This document shows positions 8,318 through 8,633 of a stretch of DNA of 8,633 bases, in pieces. The position numbers were made by a program, and so were the translations under genes. The notes beneath the pieces were generated by a model that saw only the letters and a list, made by a program, of their open reading frames with translations, did not search any database and had not been told where the DNA came from. The first letter of the stretch is position 1. Each line of letters begins with the position of its first letter. This DNA comes from an uncultured Prevotella sp. (GTDB lineage: Bacteria; Bacteroidota; Bacteroidia; Bacteroidales; Bacteroidaceae), in assembly GCA_934230685.1 (NCBI GenBank), contig CAKQFF010000073.1, forward strand, positions 1-8,633. The letters run 5' to 3'.

Positions 8318-8356
8318 TTAATCATTTATCTTTGGTGTTAAAGATTTAATGATTAA
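8318..8356. promoter_or_regulatory. 39-bp dyad spanning the nagB promoter, candidate operator
   Basis: The outer arms TTAATCATT (8318-8326) and AATGATTAA (8348-8356) are perfect reverse complements. The inner arms ATCTTT (8328-8333) and AAAGAT (8340-8345) are also perfect. The centre is GGTGTT and there is one unpaired base of asymmetry (T against TT), giving 15 matched pairs. The -33 TTTG lies in the left half and the right arm ends inside the -7 box, so a protein bound here would cover the promoter. That placement fits a repressor, for example a sugar-phosphate-responsive one, but no regulator gene is visible. It is too A/T-rich for an intrinsic terminator. Confidence 0.55.
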
Positions 8357-8361
8357 CTTTG
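8331..8361 (+). promoter_or_regulatory. Sigma-ABfr promoter for nagB
   Basis: TTTG (8331-8334), a 19-nt spacer and TAACTTTG (8354-8361) match the Bacteroidetes consensus exactly and use the same -7 octamer and spacing as the divergent operon promoter. The predicted start near 8368 leaves a leader of about 190 nt before the nagB ATG at 8560. No second consensus promoter is seen closer to the gene. Confidence 0.75.
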
Positions 8362-8477
8362 CAAAGACAAAACAAACAAAGCATGGCTGCCTTATGGTAG
8401 CAAATCGACTTTAAGAAACCGATTTTCAACTAACTCATGACTGCTTATTTAGTTACAACTACTACAACAATCAAACA

Positions 8478-8510
8478 AAGCGTGCTCCGATGTGATGTCG
8501 GGGCACGTTT
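8478..8510 (+). terminator. Terminator-like stem-loop upstream of nagB
   Basis: AAGCGTGCTCCGA (8478-8490) pairs with TCGGGGCACGTTT (8498-8510) in a 13-bp stem with two G-U wobbles and a 7-nt loop, TGTGATG. The G/C-rich core with A-rich 5' and T-rich 3' flanks is the shape of a rho-independent terminator. The U-tract is weak, as the stem is followed by acattctt. It lies inside the nagB leader, about 50 nt before the start codon, so it would end a short RNA or attenuate nagB. No competing anti-terminator strand was seen upstream. Confidence 0.5.
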
Positions 8511-8524
8511 ACATTCTTGCTTAT

Positions 8525-8540
8525 TGAAAAATATTTTTCA
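8525..8540. repeat. 16-bp perfect palindrome before nagB
   Basis: TGAAAAATATTTTTCA is its own reverse complement and ends 19 bp before the nagB start codon. It lies downstream of the terminator-like stem and overlaps no recognised promoter box. It may be a protein-binding site, a weak hairpin near the translation start, or chance symmetry in AT-rich DNA. Confidence 0.4.
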
Positions 8541-8559
8541 CCTATATTAATTATTTACT

Positions 8560-8633
8560 ATGAGATTAATCATTGAAAAGGATTATGACCAGCTCTCAAA
8601 GTGGGCAGCTGAGCATGTAATTGAGCGTATCAA
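8560..8633 (+). CDS. nagB: Glucosamine-6-phosphate deaminase, 5' end only
   Basis: The frame opens at ATG 8560 and runs to the window edge with 24 complete codons and no stop. The residues MRLIIEKDYDQLSKWAAEHV and following ERI match, from memory, the N-terminus of Bacteroidales NagB (MRLII followed by a Y-x-x-LSKWAA stretch). The enzyme is cytoplasmic and converts glucosamine 6-phosphate to fructose 6-phosphate and ammonia, feeding amino-sugar carbon into glycolysis. The catalytic residues lie in the missing part, so identification rests on this short N-terminus only. The gene diverges from the PUL and has its own promoter, a candidate operator and a long leader, which suggests separate regulation. 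A pathway link between NagB and the PUL is not shown; the two may simply be neighbours. Confidence 0.8.
   Translation, partial: MRLIIEKDYDQLSKWAAEHVIERI

Larger units (their letters stand above)
8008..8559. other. Divergent intergenic region between the PUL and nagB
   Basis: No convincing protein gene lies in these 552 bases, which are much richer in A/T than the flanking genes. From left to right they hold the short GH3 leader and promoter (8008-8070), a stretch with no recognised element (8071-8188), a cluster of inverted repeats (8189-8236), an AT-rich stretch with an eight-T run (8273-8280), the nagB promoter inside a large dyad (8318-8361), and a structured nagB leader (about 8368-8559). 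The two promoters point away from each other with their -33 boxes about 260 bp apart. Confidence 0.9.
8368..8559 (+). ncRNA. Structured nagB leader or candidate small RNA
   Basis: The stretch after the predicted transcription start can fold into successive local hairpins. These are GCTGCC-TTAT-GGTAGC (8386-8401), AAATCG/CGATTT (8402-8407 with 8420-8425), AACTAA/TTAGTT (8428-8433 with 8449-8454) and a strong 13-bp stem (8478-8510). A five-codon open frame (Met-Ala-Ala-Leu-Trp, 8383-8400) overlaps the first hairpin. I do not recognise a known riboswitch and see no glmS-ribozyme-like core. It could be a regulated 5' leader, or an independent RNA of about 140 nt ending at the strong stem, with nagB expressed by read-through. 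Start and end are estimates from the promoter and the stem. Confidence 0.4.

Noticed and set aside
8368..8559. glmS ribozyme or a known riboswitch ahead of nagB
   Set aside because: The hairpin order and sequences match no class I recognise, and a self-cleaving glmS ribozyme is expected upstream of glmS, not nagB.
8008..8633. Insertion sequence, CRISPR array, tRNA or attachment site in the intergenic region
   Set aside because: No transposase fragment, regularly spaced repeats, tRNA cloverleaf or flanking target duplication was seen.

Overview
The window looks like chromosomal DNA of a gut- or oral-type Bacteroidales bacterium, most likely Prevotella/Segatella or a close relative. The evidence is an adjacent SusC/SusD pair with their family hallmarks, surface lipoproteins with lipoboxes, AT-rich gaps without clear Shine-Dalgarno sequences, and two promoters that fit the Bacteroidetes sigma-ABfr consensus (TTTG, 19 nt, TAnnTTTG).

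Layout. Positions 1-8007 hold four genes, all on the minus strand, read from right to left with small gaps (61, 41 and 21 nt). In transcription order they are a periplasmic family GH3 glycoside hydrolase (8007-5758), a SusC-type TonB-dependent outer-membrane transporter (5696-2577), a SusD-type surface glycan-binding lipoprotein (2535-1009), and a second surface lipoprotein with a PKD/Ig-like N-terminal domain (987 to beyond the window edge). This is a polysaccharide utilization locus (PUL). Positions 8008-8559 are a 552-bp AT-rich intergenic region with two divergent promoters. At 8560 the 5' end of a plus-strand gene begins; its 24 complete codons read as the N-terminus of glucosamine-6-phosphate deaminase (nagB).

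How the genes work together. The two lipoproteins bind glycan at the cell surface. SusD caps the SusC barrel and SusC imports oligosaccharides into the periplasm with TonB energy. GH3 then trims them from the non-reducing end to monosaccharide. The GH3 has the SDW nucleophile and EGxDR motifs of beta-glucosidase/beta-xylosidase types, so a beta-glucan or other beta-linked plant or microbial glycan is the best guess. No endo-acting enzyme and no regulator (hybrid two-component system, SusR or ECF sigma/anti-sigma pair) lies in the window. They may lie beyond the left edge.

The most unusual part is the intergenic region. The nagB promoter sits inside a 39-bp imperfect dyad. It appears to produce a leader of about 190 nt with several hairpins, including a 13-bp terminator-like stem, and a 16-bp perfect palindrome lies just before the nagB start. 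A separate cluster of inverted repeats lies between the two promoters. These are candidate operators, an attenuator or a small RNA; their function is inferred, not shown.
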